Positions 24,701 to 39,700 of a stretch of 64,000 nucleotides of DNA are shown one piece after another. Under the pieces are notes generated by a model. That model ran no database searches, had not been told where the DNA came from, and saw nothing but the letters and a program-made list of their open reading frames with translations. How positions within the stretch are numbered: the stretch's first letter is position 1; the number at the start of each line of letters is the position of its first letter. The stretch is from Liolophura sinensis. Taxonomy: Eukaryota; Mollusca; Polyplacophora; Chitonida; Chitonidae. The DNA lies in contig NC_088307.1 in the NCBI RefSeq assembly GCF_032854445.1, positions 1,986,001 to 2,050,000 on the forward strand. The letters run 5' to 3'. The position numbers and the translations under genes are program-made.

Positions 24701-27700
24701 GTAAACAAGGATATCCGAAACTACGTGACATGCTCTTACCAGGAGCCAGCATTACTTTCAGGCTGGACATACTCCGGCTGCCAATACAGCTGAGATAATC
24801 CTTACATATAACCTTTTAGGTAACATCACAGGTTAACTATCGTCAGCTGTGTTACTTATCAGGTGTACTAACCCAGACACAACAGGTATGTGAGGGCCGA
24901 CACAAGCAGGGTGGGTGGCATGTTGGATGAGACCCTTTTGGGGCAGAGTCCGTTAATCCAGGTGTGGGGCTAAAGTAATGATGTTTACTAAGCAAAGCCC
25001 GTCACAGGTACCATTTTAAACTTTCACAAAAATATAAACAGACCTTTTCCTGAGAAAAAAATGGAACAGATCATTTCGTATGGAAGTCTTTTCAGAACTG
25101 TATATTTCCAATGTTCAGGTGTCACATCTTTGCACAGAACAAAAATTCTACTAGAAAATGATCATTACAAGAAAGTATTTTCTTTTCAAAGTATGTGTAG
25201 TTTCCATTTGAATAAACATGTATATAGTTAACTAGATATATCTGACATGTTTCATGTATAAATTTCAAACTGATACCCCCAACCCCTGCCCACTCTCCTT
25301 CCATCATTACTTAATTTGTCATGTTTCATGATCCACGGGGACATTTTTAACGACTGTTTGCTTGGGGAGAGTTTAGAAAGAAGTTGTGTGTTTTAGGTAA
25401 TGTTTACCTGTGGGCTAAGTCACCCATCAATCCAACAGGGATGACGACGTTTGGGACAAAGGGGAGCGGATGCTTCGCCAATCTACAGCCATTTAATAGA
25501 GGTCACAGGACTGCTGTCAGGGTTTAGCTTTCTAAATGACTTAAACATTGGCCCCTTTTAACACGCAGCCTCGTAGATTTGGCAGGCGACTGACGGCCAC
25601 TAGATAAGAGAGCTTTTAGTAAGGTTTGGTGTCTGGACAGGTGAGGGGAAAATGAGTAGGGACAGTGATTTACTGAAATGAGGAGGTGCATGAGAGGGGA
25701 AGGGGGAATTAGGGGGGAGGGGAAATGTGGCATGACTTTATACTAGAGAGATAACTGAACACGCAACCACTACAACCTTCTACATGGTTTTCCTTCAAAA
25801 CCATTTGTAAACTGTTCTGCGATATAAGTGTCAAATGATATGCTGAATTTGAAAATGCAATCTGCTTATTGTGTCTGAAAATAAAGTCACTGCAATAAAC
25901 AGCATTTCAAACACACACAGATTTTGGTTATAAGTTTAAAGGCTTCTCCAATATGACCAGAAAATGTCAATATTATTCTTCAAAGAAAAAATCACTTTCT
26001 TTTAATCAGGACATCAAATAGGCAAAAACAACAACTGGTGATTAACTGCAACAAAAAGATGTCTGCACAATTTTGTAGCACTTTGAAAGGTACAATAAGG
26101 TTCTATTATCAGCACCATTAACAACTTTCAATGGTAACTCTGGTACAAGTGATCATGGAATAATTTACCTTCATTCATTTACTTACTTGATAGTTACTTC
26201 ACGCCATTCTCAAGAATTAGGCTGTCAGTGTTATGAGTGGAAGATACCGAAGTGCACTGGGTAACACAACGATATCCGACATACAGATATGTGCACTATA
26301 TTAGTAAACGACAAATGATCTTTAATGAACATTAGATTGCACAAATTGCTACACAAGCATCATTGCTCACTTAATTGTCACCAAGGTCAACAAGACGAGT
26401 GAGCGAGGTATTCTAAAATTTCTGCCTAAGACTGGGTTTGAACCTGCAAGTCATGTGTAACTTACCCTAAGAGACTTCTCGTACAAACAGTTGATGACCC
26501 CAAAGAACACCAGCATCTGTTTATAATCACTGAATTCCTTCAGCTCTTTGTCAGCAAGGCTGGAGACAAAAACAACAGAGACACAATACTGAATTTTTGA
26601 CACTAAAACATCTGCTGTAATTCCTTAACCTTTTCACATGTTTGTAAGCTGTTTATTCAAGCACATTTTGATAACATTACTTCACAGACTGATAAAATTA
26701 TACTTTTTCTGAAGCCCTGAAATTAAACCCAACCAACATAGTTTTGTCTCTGAAAGCCAACTAAAAAGGTATGTAAATCTCACTGAAAGTTGCTCTTTCA
26801 CATTTAAAAAGGTTGAGGAATTAGGGTAGCTTAATATCTAAATGTAGCCTGTGAAAATACCGGCTTGAAACAGAGTCAAATTAACAACTGAGATGTCTAG
26901 CCCCACAGATAAGCACTGGGGTGTCACCAGTATTAATTTTCCCAACGACTTCATTCACTAATTTGACTGGTGTTTTATGCTGTAATCAGCCAATTTCACT
27001 TACACAAATATAGTCAGATTTAAGAGCAGAGAGCAAACCCATGATTTTCTCTAGGTACTTTACAATCTTCCTGACTTCAAGCCTCAGTGTTAACAACCAA
27101 TGCTAGGGTCAGGGGGTCAGGGGTCAATCTAGTGTTGTGTGAAAAATCAATGAGCCAGCACAGTTCCCTAACAATTATCAATGCCCTTCATACAAACAAT
27201 GACAAATGATTGCAGTTTAACATAACAGTAGCAACATTCCAGAACAAACAGGACACCACATACTGATGTGTCTGTCTACGAACAGGACAGCACATACTGA
27301 TATGTCTGTCTACAAACAGGACAGCACATACTGACGTGTCTGTCTACGAACAGGACAGCACATACTGATGTGTCTGTCTACAAACAGGACAGCACATACT
27401 GAAGTGTCTGTCTACAAACAGGACACCACATACTGACGTGTCTGTATCATATTGATATGTCTGTCTACGAACAGGACAGCACATATTGATGTGTCTGTCT
27501 ACGAACAGGACAGCAAATACTGAAGTGTCTGTCTACGCATACGACAGCACATACTGATGTGTCTGTCTACAAACAGGACAGCATATACTGATGTGTCTGT
27601 CAACGAACAGGACAGCACACACTGATGTGTCTGTCTACACATTGGACAGCACATACTGACGTGTCTGTCTACGAACAGAACAGCACATACTGATGTGTCT

Positions 27701-30700
27701 GTCTACGAACAGAACAGCACATACTGATGTGTCTGTCTATGAACAGAACAGCACATACTGATGTGTCTGTTTGCTTGGTTTGCTTTCACTATCATTTTGG
27801 TCACACCAAATCATTTTTGGTCTTTTGGTAGCAGGCTGGGTCCTATACTGACGAGATATGAGCTATAAGGATGGAACTTACTAGAACTGGAATATGAAAA
27901 AAGCAGAAAGATACAGTAAGAGTAGAAATGCACTCACGTTTTGGCCCCGGTGGGACAAACTTTCCGAGCATGTGCCTGTAGGAGAAGACGTTTGAGGAGC
28001 TTGACCCGGATCTCCTTCCACTTGTCATACGGGATGATCAAGACGCACATGGCTGTCCAGTACATAGGACTCTCCACCTGTCACAAGTGTTTTAACAGAA
28101 TCTGATCCATTACAGGTAAATACTTTTCACATTAATGCCATAGTCAAGAATACTGAAGTCACTAATATGGCGGCCAAACGGTTTAGGGGCAAAGAAAACT
28201 TAGCATGACTGGAGCCATACTTGGATCAGTAGTAGCTGCATACAAACTGGATGGGGGACAACAATTTAGACGTGCAATGTTTCAAAACTAATCCAGTGGA
28301 AGTAGAAACACCACACTATTTAAAAGAAAAGACCAATTAATATTAATCTACAGAAATTCTGTTCAAATTTTCTATGTGTGTTGTATTGGCCAAATTAACA
28401 GTATGAGATTGATGTCAAATGCATTCAATGAAGCATATAAAGAAGGAATTTTCCTTTTCTTGAATTAAAAAATCCCATAAACAATTAAACTAGGTATCAG
28501 GCCAAAGACTATCAATATGATCATTAAAGCCCGCCTTACAATTTAACGGTATGGTTGTTTGAAATATGAATGGTGTATTTCCATAAAGTATGTCATAAGT
28601 CGAAAGATTATTAAAAGATAAGTCATCACTAAAATTTTTCTAAAGTTGCCTTCAAGGATTCTAATACACCTTCAGCGTAAGCCACTGAGTCACAAGACAC
28701 TGACAACAGGCCAACCAGTGGTGTTTCCTTGCTCTATGCCTTTTAGTGATGAGCACTGAGCGAGGCAGCAACAAGTACCATATTTAAAGTCTTTGGTATG
28801 ATCTGGCCACACTGAAGACCTACCTCAAAACAGTTCTCCAGCCACTTCTCTGTGGGTGCCTCCAGGAACGTGGCAATGTTTTTCTCCTCTCTAGGACCTG
28901 TTCTTGTTCTGCGTTAACAAAGAGAAAGGATACAATCACTAATAATATACACAAAAACAGTTCCATCAACCATCAGTGAAACAGCTAATTACTGATTAAA
29001 CAAAATGTAAGCGAAGTGAAAATAACTGTCGACAAAGTCATGTTAGATTAAATGACCATTGGGTAACAGGGCACAGACTGGTTGGACAGATGGACAGAGA
29101 GACCGACGGGCTGACAGACAAAATACAGTCAATCAGTCAGTCAGACTAAATGGATAGTCAGTCAATAAGACATACAGACAGACAGAAACATGTGCATCAA
29201 GGGCAACAGTCAGTCCATGGCCATTATTCTGACCACACTATCTACCCACAGGTCCTGGGGAGTCAATTCCCACTAATGCTAAATTATCTCCCTTGAATCA
29301 TGTAGCTGTGGGTTGACACTGTAAACAGCCAAGACCTCACATCATGCATATGGGCAAACTCTCATGTAGTCTTTCCTTCTCATAAATAACAGCTTTGGGT
29401 GTTATTTCCTCCCTTTACAAATTAACTATCTGTTCTAGGACTGGTCTAATTTCCACGGGCCATTTCCAGAGGCACACTAATGGGAGGTAATCAACGTGGC
29501 TAAATCAACACAACTGATCAGGCTAGAAATCACGATGTCCCACGAAAAAACCCCCAAAAACGAAGGTCATTAGATATGGGTACATATTCTGTGTCCATCA
29601 GTCTATGCTGCCAAAATGCAGATGCCACTGAAGTACCATGCCAAAGACACCAGATATGACACCCCATCCAATCACATTATACTGACACTGGGTCAAACAG
29701 TCTTGCTCTTACCTTTAATTACAATGTAATTATATCGTCTTTAATTATATTTACTTATGTCATCTTTAATTATGTTGTATTCTTCCATAAACCAGGATCC
29801 TGCTGGTGGATTAAGCATCCCCGAGGCCTTGTCTCTTTGCATTGTTTTAATGTGATCGTATGTTAAATGTGATGACAACACAGCATTTTGAGTAATTCTA
29901 GACCAGTGACATCTAATAAATTGCAATTAACATCACTGCATTTTTTCTTTCCCTAATTCTGCTAAAGCTATAATGCTAGGGGGCATGTAAATTGCTACTA
30001 TTTATGCATTTACATGAACAGCTAGAATAAAAACCATGACTGAGGTTAATTGACAGGAGGCTGTATTAAATGTGATCATTTGCCATGGCAGCTATCACAC
30101 TGTCGTCACTGCTCTGGCTTTACCCTCTGTGCTGTACATCTTTAATTATATCTAACCTCTCAGTGCTAACAACCAAGCCTCTAAACATTGTGTATACAGA
30201 CAGTGACACCATTAGGTCACAAGGTTAAGGAGCAAACAATGCAGAGTATAGCTTTCAATTACACATATTGGTGCCATGCTCAGCCTTTGTGTCTTCACTG
30301 AAGTAGAATGTCCAACTTTGTGCGGATTTGTACCTGTTGAACAAGGAGTTGTGCTCACTGAACAATGGGATGTGCTCGTTGAACAAGGGGTTGTGCTCAC
30401 TGAACACGGAGTTGTACTCACTGAACAATGAGATGTGCTCGTTGAACAATGAGTTGTGCTCCTTGAACAATGAGCTGTACTTGTTGAACAAGGAGTTGTA
30501 CTTGTTGAATGAGTTGCACGCATTGAATGAGTTGTACGCATTTAACGAGTTGTACGCACTGAACAACGAGTTGTACGCGTTGAATGAGTTGCACGCATTG
30601 AATGAGTTGTACGCATTTAACGAGTTGTACGCACTGAACAACGAGTTGTACGCGTTGAATGAGTTGTACGCATTGAACAAGGAAGTACACTATTCCTAGC

Positions 30701-33700
30701 TTTCAAACAGCAGAAAATGACATATCTTTGTACAATAATTTACTGCTTGCTGAGATCAACTTAGCTTTGGTGACAAAATTTCATAAAAACTTATATTGTA
30801 GTAAAATATTACAATTAGTACTACAAATATTGTGGTACTAACGTGTTGATGACATATAGTGCCATGTGGGCCAGGTAAGGTATGAGGAAGATATTGCTCT
30901 GTCTGCCCCCACCCCCACTGTCCTCGCTAAATGATCGCTCCTCAGCAAAGCGCCAGATCAGCATCTTCAGGTCATGAACGGTGAAGGTGTAGCTGGCGTC
31001 CCTCACACCTGTGCACTCCTGTAGGTAGGTGTTATGTCTGTCGAAACAACAAACATATCAGAGTGAATTGCTGTATGACAACTTGTTACAGTTGTCAAGT
31101 TACAGTTGTTAAGTTACTGTAGAATCATCACAAAAATTACAATCTGAAACTGTGTCTATTTCGGCGCTCTACCTTGACCAGAGTGACATAAACTGTGCCA
31201 GACATGAAGTGGAAAATTTCCACCCAAGTCTACTCAACATGATTTTAAAAAATGCTTGAGTTTGTATGAACTTAACATAAAACCTACACGGTAGAAATCA
31301 TTCTATATGTCATAGTAACAGTAATATTTCACAACAATTTGGGTTCTCAGATGTGACAACTTTCTCATAAAACACAAATGCCCCAGGCTTATCAAGCATG
31401 CCAAATTACTGGTTATGAAAAAAATACATTAAACAAAAATATTACAGTGAAATTTCTGCTTTAACTTACTGGCCCCCCTTACAATTTGTTTTCATTTTAT
31501 AATAATATTGTTTTCACAACAATTATAATGTTTTCACAGGAATTATAATGCTGTCACAACAATTATAATGCTTTCACAACAATTATATTACTGTCACAAC
31601 AAAATTATATTTTTTTCACATTAATCTTGAACTCACCTGGCCAGACACGTAGCAAACGCTGACTCTTGCACCTGTGGACCCCAGAGGGGTAACAGACCAT
31701 TACACTTGGTGCTGGCATTCTGCAGGGCGGCACTCTCCCACTCCTCACGGCCCCGGGCATGTCTGAATGGGAACAACGTAGAAAAGGTGAGCATAACATC
31801 TACAGTACAAAGGTTTAGGTTCTGTACGCCCCCCGTTCACCACTAGCACACTTGTAGCAGGCTGCTGGCACACTTGTATTAGGCCAAGGGCTCACCACTA
31901 GCACATTGGTAGCTAGTCACTGGTACCCTTGTAGCAGGCTACTGGCACACTTGTAGCAGACAAATGGCTCACCACTAACACACTGGTAGCAGGCCACTAA
32001 CACACTTGTAGCAGACAAAGGGCTCGTCACTAGCACACTTGTAGCAGGGCACTGGCAAAGGTGTAACAGACCACTGATTCACCAATAGCACACTTGTGGC
32101 AAGCCTTTAGCTCACAACCAGGATATCCATAGCAGTGTCAAGCACTTGGGTACAGTCACTGCTGACGTTGGTGGATGAAATGGTCTTATCTATTGGATGA
32201 ATAGGTGATACAGGTTTAATGCCACATTGGCAATATTTTACCCACCCCATGTTGAGCAAGATACGCTGTACTTAGTCCGCTACTACGCACGTCTTTAGTT
32301 GTCACTGTGCGGAATTTTTCCTGTTACTGCAGTGTGAAAATATCTCTGTTGTTATCTTTTATCCTTTATATATTTTTGTTTTGTTTTTATCTTTATGGTT
32401 TCTACAAGACATACAACTTAGTTTGAATGTTAATGGTGGAGAGTGTTACCACTAAAATCGGGGTCTCCATGGCTCAGGTGGTTAGCGCGCTAGCGCAGCG
32501 TAATGACCCAGGAGTCTCTCACCAATGCGGTTACTGTGAGTTCAAGTCCAGCTCATGCTGGCTTCCTCTCCGGCCGTATGTAAGAAGGTCTGCAAGCAAC
32601 CTGCGGATGGTCGTGGGTTTCCCCCGGGCTCTGCCCAGTTTCCACCCACCATAATGCAGGCCGCCGTCGTATAAGTGAAATATTCTTGAGTACGGCGTTA
32701 AACACCAATCAAATAAATAAATAAAATAAAATACGACTAAAATCAATCTTAATGTTTTTAATAGTCAAATTATGAATTATTTCAAAACTACTGTTGTACA
32801 AAACAGAAATCTTGCCACGGTGTTGCTAAATTGTACAAATTCTTATAACAAGTGTTTGGACATGCAACAATTCACAAGTCAAATTTATGCTCAAGGGGAG
32901 ATAACTGTGGTACCTGACAGCAGCCATGTGGCAGTCCACGTGGACCAGGTTGAAGTGTGACACTGTGGAGTAGCCCTGACTTTTGCGTTGTTTAGTCTCA
33001 AACTCCTCCAGGGGCACACGCTTTGTGAACGTATAGATCCCTAACACCTACAACACACAGAGATGGTATCTATATATTTAACAGCACCTAGAACAGAAAT
33101 TTTTGTTAATAACAGTGGTTACAACAAATAACAGCTTCCTAATTGTAAAATTACACAATTTTTTACAAATTAAAAATATCCTATGCTCCATTTAAGTTAA
33201 AATGTTTCCTTGTAAAAATGGCACCATAAACTGTCAACCTGCATGTCTTTTATTGCTATCATGTCAGACAATTTGCAAATCTAAGTACAAACTAACATTT
33301 TGTGGCTGGTATCTGTAACCCTCTCTTCAGGTCAGCCCACACAATGTATCTCACCTTTTGTGGCTGGTAACCCTCTCTACAGATACAACAAGTCAGCCCA
33401 TACAACAGTATCTCGCCTTTTGTGGCTGGTATCTGTAACCCTCTCTACAGATATAACAGGTCAGCCCATACAATTGTATCTCACATTTTGTGGCTGGTAT
33501 CTGTAACCCTCCCTACAGATACAACAGGTCAACCCACACAACTGTATCTCACCTTTTGTGGCTGGTATCTGTAACCCTCTCTACAGATACAACAGGTCAG
33601 TCCTGTCTCCTCCTTGAGATCTTCCATCTGTTTCAGCACAGAGCTGGTGACAGTCACCTGACCCTTGTCATTTGTCTGAGGAGAGGAAAGAAAAACTTTG

Positions 33701-36700
33701 TTATATGCTGATTTTGACTGATCATTGTATAATGCCACATCAACGAATCTTTCACTTATACAATCATCTATGATGATTCTTTCTACATAGGAGGAAAACG
33801 AAGTGCCTGGAAAAAACCACTGACCTTGGGCAAATCACTCACAAACTTTTCCACATGTAAAGGGTGATTGCTTGGGGTTTAACGTCGTACAATTTTTCTG
33901 TCGTATGACAACAAAGGAATGTAATGTGCCTCCTTGTTGCAGGACGGATTTCCACAGCTCTTTCATCTAGTCCTGCTTTACTGAGACGCCTTACTGAAGG
34001 CAAGTAAGGCACCCCGCCCAAGCCATTACACGAATACAGGCCAACCAGTTGGTGCACTATTCCCTTCATGCTGAACCTAGAGTGAGGAAGTTAAAACTTC
34101 CTCTTCTAAGGTCTTAGTTGTGTCTCAACCCAGGATTGACCCTGCATCTGCTGCTCCTGAAGCGGACTTTCCACATGTAACATACATGTGCACATTTATT
34201 GCACCATGCTGGTTAAAGAGAAATGTTCAAGAAACGAATAATCAACAGCATAATGGAAGCACCTGAATGAGAAAGTTCTGGCAATAACACACCCACCCAA
34301 CAGTTACCTCACATAATCTTGCAACATTTGGAATTTGATCGGGCTTGGTCTGTTGTGTATTTGTACATTTGGGGCGGTAAACACCCGACCTCATTTCATG
34401 GCATCCTCAATCAACAAGGGCATAAGCCCTTACCGACTGACTGATAGATGTATAATAAAAATGAGTTGCATCTGACAACTAATTACCACAAAACAGGCCT
34501 GTATCATGCTCGTTAAACTGAATTTTCTCTTTTTCCGTTTTACCTAATTTACGTATTCATATCATTGCCGCCCAACTTGCTCCTGTCAAACTGCGATGGC
34601 AAAAAGTTGCCGTCCCGAGTCCAACTCAGGCCAGCTTTCACATCAGCATTGCCGAATGCTGCAGCTAATTTTCGGCGGTTGAAAATGGTACTCGTTCAGC
34701 ACTAAGAGAAAAGAACAAGGAAACAGGACTGGTTGTCCTGGTGTCAGTATGCCGTGACAGATTGGGGTGTCATGTTTAGTGTATTCGGCACCCCATCATG
34801 AGTGAACTTTATTATGTGAAAGCCAAACCTGTATTAAATACTGTAATTCTTCAACCTTTTCCAAGCACTACAGCACTTTCTTTCAGTGGACTTTAAGCAA
34901 TTATTATCAAAATGATGCTAAAATGATTAGTTTGTGTCACTAAATATGCAAGCTTCATAAAACTGTTCAGATTATTTCTCTACACACCATAGTTTCTCTC
35001 AGAATATTTCAAAATATTGGTTACAGAGGTGGTTGAAATGGTTGAAGTGTTAGGGTAAACAAGGAATCTCATCTTCAACCAAATATTGCAAAGTCGCTTT
35101 ACTCGCTTTTTTTGTACCATATTAAAATCCACAACAGTCCTGACCACCTACACAGTACATATTTTGACACATTGAGAGGACCGTTCTGTTATTTTCTGAC
35201 TTCTGTATAAAAGACTCCATGTGCCTCTGCCCGACCAATGAATTTTAATCATTAAGAGGAATATGACATAGGCCTACAAATACATGTACGTCATCAATCC
35301 TATAAATCTCAAACTGATGATATACATTACTGGTCAACTGATTTATTTATTTATTTATTTATGTATTTCTTGTTTTATTTTTTGAGGATTTGGGTAAATG
35401 TATAGAACAGAGTCACTATAGCTACAGTCCATGCTGATGCCCTTGAGGACACAGGGATATGAACTGAGAGCCACTTGTCCTATAATGTCAGCAATTCACC
35501 TCTGATAATGACAGCAACCTTCTCATTTCAGAGTTGGAGTGACACATAGGAATCTGTTGTACTGGTTTGAATTTCAAGCACTCAGTTGTGCCTTGGTGCC
35601 TACTCACACTTAAACAAAAAAACAGATTGGTCTTTAATTTAAACTAGTTTTGTTAATTTTTTTCTGTGTGCTATTAGCAGTTTTGAAAAATGAACAAATA
35701 TAATTAAAAAAATCTTGTCTCTGTTATAAAGAGTACAATGTGTGATTTTGTTTAATATTTATAGAATCCAAGTAGCTACATATCATACTAAAAGTATATC
35801 CTTCTTTTTCAAATTTCAAATTTACTAAAAAAAAAAAAAAGAATTAAAACACTTTTACAACTAATGTCCAAGTTGAGTCAAAGACAAAGACATAACCTTA
35901 TTGCGTACAAAAATGAGATGTTTTACCGTATATCACCGCTGTGAATGAATTTAACTAAAACTGTGCCTAAAAAGAGTATTTTTAGAGATAAACTTGTGTG
36001 ATATAATATTACTTTTGGTACTGAAACGAACATTTACAAACGGGATAACATCCTACTTTACCATCTAATCAAACATGCTACAGTACCTTCCAAACAAACA
36101 GCCTACAGTACACATGTACCTTCCAAACAAACAGCCTACACTACCTTCCAAACAAACAGCCTACACTACCTTCCAACCAAACAGCCTACACTACCTTCCA
36201 ACCAAACAGCCTACAGTACACATGTACCTTCCAAACAAACAGCCTACAGTACCTTCCAAACAAACAGCCTACACTACCTTCCAAACAAACAGCCTACACT
36301 ACCTTCCAACCAAACAGCCTACAGTACCTTCCAAACAAACAGCCTACAGTACCTTCCAAACAGCCTCCAGTACCTTCCAACCAAACAGCCTACAGTACCT
36401 TCCAACCAAACAGCCTACAGTACCTTCCAACCAAACAGCCTACAGTACCTTCCAAACAAACAGCCTACAGTACCTTCCAACCAAACAGCCTACAGTACCT
36501 TCCAAACAAACAGCCTACAGTACCTTCCAACCAAACAGCCTACACTACCTTCCAAACAAACAGCCTACACTACCTTCCAAACAAACAGCCTACAGTACCT
36601 TCCAAACAAACAGCCTGCAGTACCTTCCAAACAAACTTCAAAACATTTCTAAGATCAACAGAACCCTATACAGAATCAGAAAAATAAGCAAGTTACAATC

Positions 36701-39700
36701 ACGTCATGGAGAAAATTTTGGGTGGTTTACAGTATGTAATGTGACACTGTCCTATGTCAGCCACAACAAAACAGAGTTACATGTACATCCTGTAGTGAGT
36801 CAAGCGCTAACCCAGATTCAGAATTACACCACAGCTGCTGGTGGTGATGAAAGAGCCACCACTGCCGTCCTTCACTACCACACTACCCAGGCGGATGTAC
36901 AGCTTTAGTTTCACTTTCGATCATGTCACATCATGTTGATCGTTTTTGGATACAAATTTGATTTCAGTAATAATACATAATAAGACACACATTCCCCAAA
37001 ATACCTAAACGAATAATATATTCGAATTATTTCGAAAGAGGAATGGAAGAGTTCTCACAAGGCCATGGGGTGCACCATGTTAGAGCAACTGGCATCACAA
37101 GGCCATGGGGTGCACCACGTTAGAGCAACTGGCATCATGAGGCCATGGGGTGCACCATGTTAGAGCAACTGGCATCATGAGGCCATGGGGTGCACCATGT
37201 TAGAGCAACTGGCAACACGATGTGACATCGCTCGCACCCCATTCACATATGGTCATAAAGGCCAAAACATAATCCCAAACAGCTGTGTTCACAAGTTATA
37301 GAAACAACTGGCGTCTAATTGATAAAACTGATTGTTAAAACTGATAACATAACTTTGAACTGTGAAATCTCAGTTGTGCTAAATGAAAAAAGCAAAAAGC
37401 TAATCTTTCCCTGGTATTAGAGTCGAAATTCTAAACTTGATTCAACTGGTGAAATGAAACCCTTGACATTAGTGTTACACATGACAAGTGGAGAATGTTC
37501 AAGATAAATGTATCTCAATTCGAACATCTTGTGTCTTAAACTATGCAAAACAATGGAGACTAAAATTTTGACTTTGGACAAAGCTTGCTGCTTGCTGCAA
37601 GGGGACAGATGTCATGTCATCAATTATCAAATACTAATTTATCTGATTATTTTTTTTTCTTTATAGGCCTATACCCTATTTTGCTTACAAATACAAACAT
37701 GGTTCAGTCATGGGCATCAGGTACTGTGCCCAGAGGAAACAACAGCCCTTTTCTAGATACCAGAGACAAATCCAAATCCCCTCACATAAAGCTGCAGGCT
37801 AATTGAGGGATTGGATAATTACAACGCCCAACCTATTGGGTACAAGTAGTATTGATATTGCAGATGGTGTGCAGGTATGCCCTTACAGTCTTATCAACTG
37901 TTTCAAACTGAAAAACAATTATTCGTTTCCACTGGGAACTTTTTTTCTCTCTTTGTGCTCAGAATATTTTTGCTTTAATACATGATGGTAGATGTGTTTG
38001 TAGGTATTAACCTGTATACTGAACCAAACAATGAGCAACAGATTTATTTATTTTGATTGGTGTTTTACGTTATACTCAAGAATACTTCACCTTATACGAC
38101 GGCAGCCAGCATTATGGTGGGCGGAACCTGGGCAGACCCTGGGGGAAACCCCCTACCATCCGCATGGTGCGGGCAGATTTTCCCATGTATGTCCGGAAAG
38201 GAAGCCAGCCTGAGATGGACTTTAACTCACAGTCAAGGCATTGGTCAGAGGAGATATATCAAGGTCAGATAATACTGTCTCTAACCTGGTGTATATAAAC
38301 ACCTATACAGAGGGTCACTGTGCCGCACTGGTGTGCTAACCCCTTTGGCCACGGAGGCGCCATGAGCAATGTAAGACTACACCCAATTTTATTCTGTGTT
38401 TATGGGCAAACAGACAACAAAAGATCAAAAAAATGAATAAATAAAAGACAAACTAAAAATTCCCGTCTTTATTTTGCCGATCTTGACAATTTTATGATTT
38501 TCCTGTTTTACACAGCTTTCCAATCTGTAAATATTCTTCTACAGGAAGAAATTGATGGCGCAGTCCACGTTTTATGCAAATTACAAGATGTATTAGTTTT
38601 TATACCCATAGGCTCCGACGACGCTGGAAAAAGATTTATTCTGCCTATAACACAACAACTTAAATTGCTGTGGCCTAAGGAATGAATGAAAGGATGAAAT
38701 CGCATGATGTATAGGTAATCTACATACCGTACTTGTTGATTAAATTATCAGAAATTTGACTTTGTATTGTTTTACACAGGATAATAAAATTCTGTGAAAG
38801 CATTATCTCACAAGCACTAAAGTGTTACTGAGTCAGCTAAATCTTTAATTTGACACCTCTAATGATGAATCAGTACAGTTTATTTCACACAAGACATTTT
38901 GAAATCCACTTGCTTTACTTAGTCATACATCCCTTGGGACAACAGCCATCCATGTCAGACAATAAAATCCACAGGATACGAACAGCTGCCGGTACCGGTA
39001 GTTTGTGGTTGGATGAGCAGACAACACCATGCTTATTATTCTACAATGTACACTGTACCCCGACCCCACAAATGTATGCGTGTAACCCGTGTAACCCGCC
39101 GTTGCCATTGGAGATCAATGCACAGGGCCTACTTACATCTAGCTATCCAGTGATGACTAAAGCCTATGTAACTATAAAAGCGGACTTCCAACAGGTTAAA
39201 TGGTAACATTAAGCGCGGCTATATATGCATCAATATCCCCCTCTTCCTAGAGTGGGACTTTTTTTTCTTTGGATGCGGAATATTGCTTAACTCTGTGAGT
39301 TGTCTCATCTATAAAACTGACAACAGAGGCTACCCCTGGTGTAAACCAAGAAGAGTATATACACCTGATAGATGTTCGCTCTCTGTGGGGATGTACATGT
39401 AGATATCCAGGCTGTTCGATACACAGGACTGTATTCATCAAGAGCCCAGAGCCAGAGCAAAGGCGGGACCACAGGGGTAATCATACCTTTACATCAGCCT
39501 GAGCACTAGGCTGTTTACAGTGACAGTCACTGGTTTTAGTCGCTCTGTGGTATGTATGTATGCTGAGCTATTCTGCCCTCATGCATGGGTAGCACTGGTA
39601 AGCATAGTCACTCTACTGACGGACATGCCTGTCTTTGTGGGATATGTTTACATGTGTACTGACTGAGAACCACCACTGGAGCAGATCTTAGCAGCACCAG

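Noticed and set aside
36075-36908. 277-codon ORF
   Set aside because: Most of it is a 25-bp minisatellite; the non-repeat end (36640-36908) has no recognisable similarity.
38494-38685. 63-codon plus-strand ORF in the large UBR4 intron
   Set aside because: Looks protein-like but has no recognised similarity; too short to support.
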